A model generated the notes under the pieces. The model had not been told where the DNA came from, searched no databases, and saw only the letters and a program-made list of their open reading frames with translations. The position numbers were made by a program, and so were the translations under genes. 35,099 bases of DNA from Legionella waltersii (GTDB lineage: Bacteria > Pseudomonadota > Gammaproteobacteria > Legionellales > Legionellaceae), in assembly GCF_001468085.1 (NCBI RefSeq), contig NZ_LNZB01000008.1, positions 1 through 35,099 of the forward strand, read 5' to 3'. Numbering within the stretch: the stretch's first letter is position 1; each line of letters starts with the position of its first letter. Shown piece by piece: positions 34,822 to 35,099 of this stretch.

Positions 34822-35099
34822 TTATGGGTCTTTTGGTTCCTTTTCTTTTTCAAGTAACATTTTAGCTTCTTGGTACTCCCTTTTGACTTCCTCTTTTAAT
34901 TGTTCAATTGTTGGTAAATGAAGTTGGTACTTTCGAGAAAATATTTGTTTGTTGTTTTCGGACAATGTGTACTTCACTACAGCATCATTTTTTTCTGCGC
35001 AAAGAAGCAAGCCTATTGTAGGATTATCATCATTTTGTTTAATGTCTCGATCATAATAATTCACATACATTTGCATTTGACCAACATCACCATGTGTTA
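34822..35099 (-). CDS. DUF1016/YhcG-family PDDEXK nuclease, C-terminal fragment (5' partial)
   Basis: The frame is open through the window edge; the visible end reads GDVGQMQMYVNYYDRDIKQN, then DNPTIGLLLCAEKNDAVVKYTL and a Lys/Glu-rich tail. This is the conserved C-terminus of DUF1016 (YhcG) proteins, a PDDEXK nuclease family often found beside restriction or toxin-antitoxin genes. The catalytic portion probably lies mostly outside the window. It is unrelated in theme to the metal/PHB genes and may belong to the flanking region. Confidence 0.8.
   Translation of the reverse strand, partial: THGDVGQMQMYVNYYDRDIKQNDDNPTIGLLLCAEKNDAVVKYTLSENNKQIFSRKYQLHLPTIEQLKEEVKREYQEAKMLLEKEKEPKDP

Overview
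The window looks like an accessory or genomic-island stretch of a gammaproteobacterium, most likely Legionella or a close relative. The reasons are the Hel/Cus-type copper efflux operon, the AT-rich composition, and a second, non-housekeeping F-type ATPase. I inferred the organism from gene content by eye, without any database search. I saw no rRNA, tRNA, CRISPR array, IS element or phage gene.

Layout. (1) 1-4932, plus strand apart from one gene: the end of a multicopper oxidase fused to a CopB-like outer-membrane barrel; a glutamate dehydrogenase; a secreted His/Gly-rich protein (minus strand); a DUF2933 membrane protein; an ICMT-like membrane methyltransferase; and an 81-residue Met-tailed membrane protein. 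(2) 5025-8496, minus: a compact three-gene redox operon of a membrane-anchored FAD/NAD/2Fe-2S reductase, a di-heme-b-like membrane protein and a heptaheme cytochrome c. (3) 8710-14888, minus: an eight-gene N-type F1Fo-ATPase operon (atpD-C-Q-B-E-F-A-G) with no atpR and with the delta-like part fused to subunit b. (4) 15270-18037, minus: small secreted proteins (Met-rich, lipoproteins, Gly/His-rich) and a cold-shock gene followed by an acetoacetyl-CoA reductase gene. (5) 18654-26890, plus: a P2-type (Ca2+-like) ATPase gene overlapping a CusC/CusB/CusA copper/silver efflux operon. (6) 27064-32168, plus: PHA synthase, a MaoC-phosphotransacetylase fusion, acetate kinase and FabI. (7) 32237-34226: paralogues of earlier genes (81-residue membrane protein, micro-lipoprotein, and the csp-phaB pair, now on the opposite strand). 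(8) 34227-35099: a decayed ACR3 arsenite transporter and the end of a DUF1016/YhcG-like nuclease gene, which marks the edge of the module.

How the genes may work together. Periplasmic copper is handled by oxidation and binding (CopA-CopB fusion, Met/His-rich secreted proteins) and by efflux (CusCBA). A second theme is redox and energy balance: PHB synthesis and FabI consume reduced cofactors, Pta-Ack can make ATP from acetyl-CoA, the reductase/cytochrome operon could carry NAD(P)H electrons to the periplasm, and the N-ATPase could pump ions by hydrolysing ATP. That combination suits a low-oxygen or respiration-inhibited state such as copper stress. This is inference; no regulator is encoded in the window.
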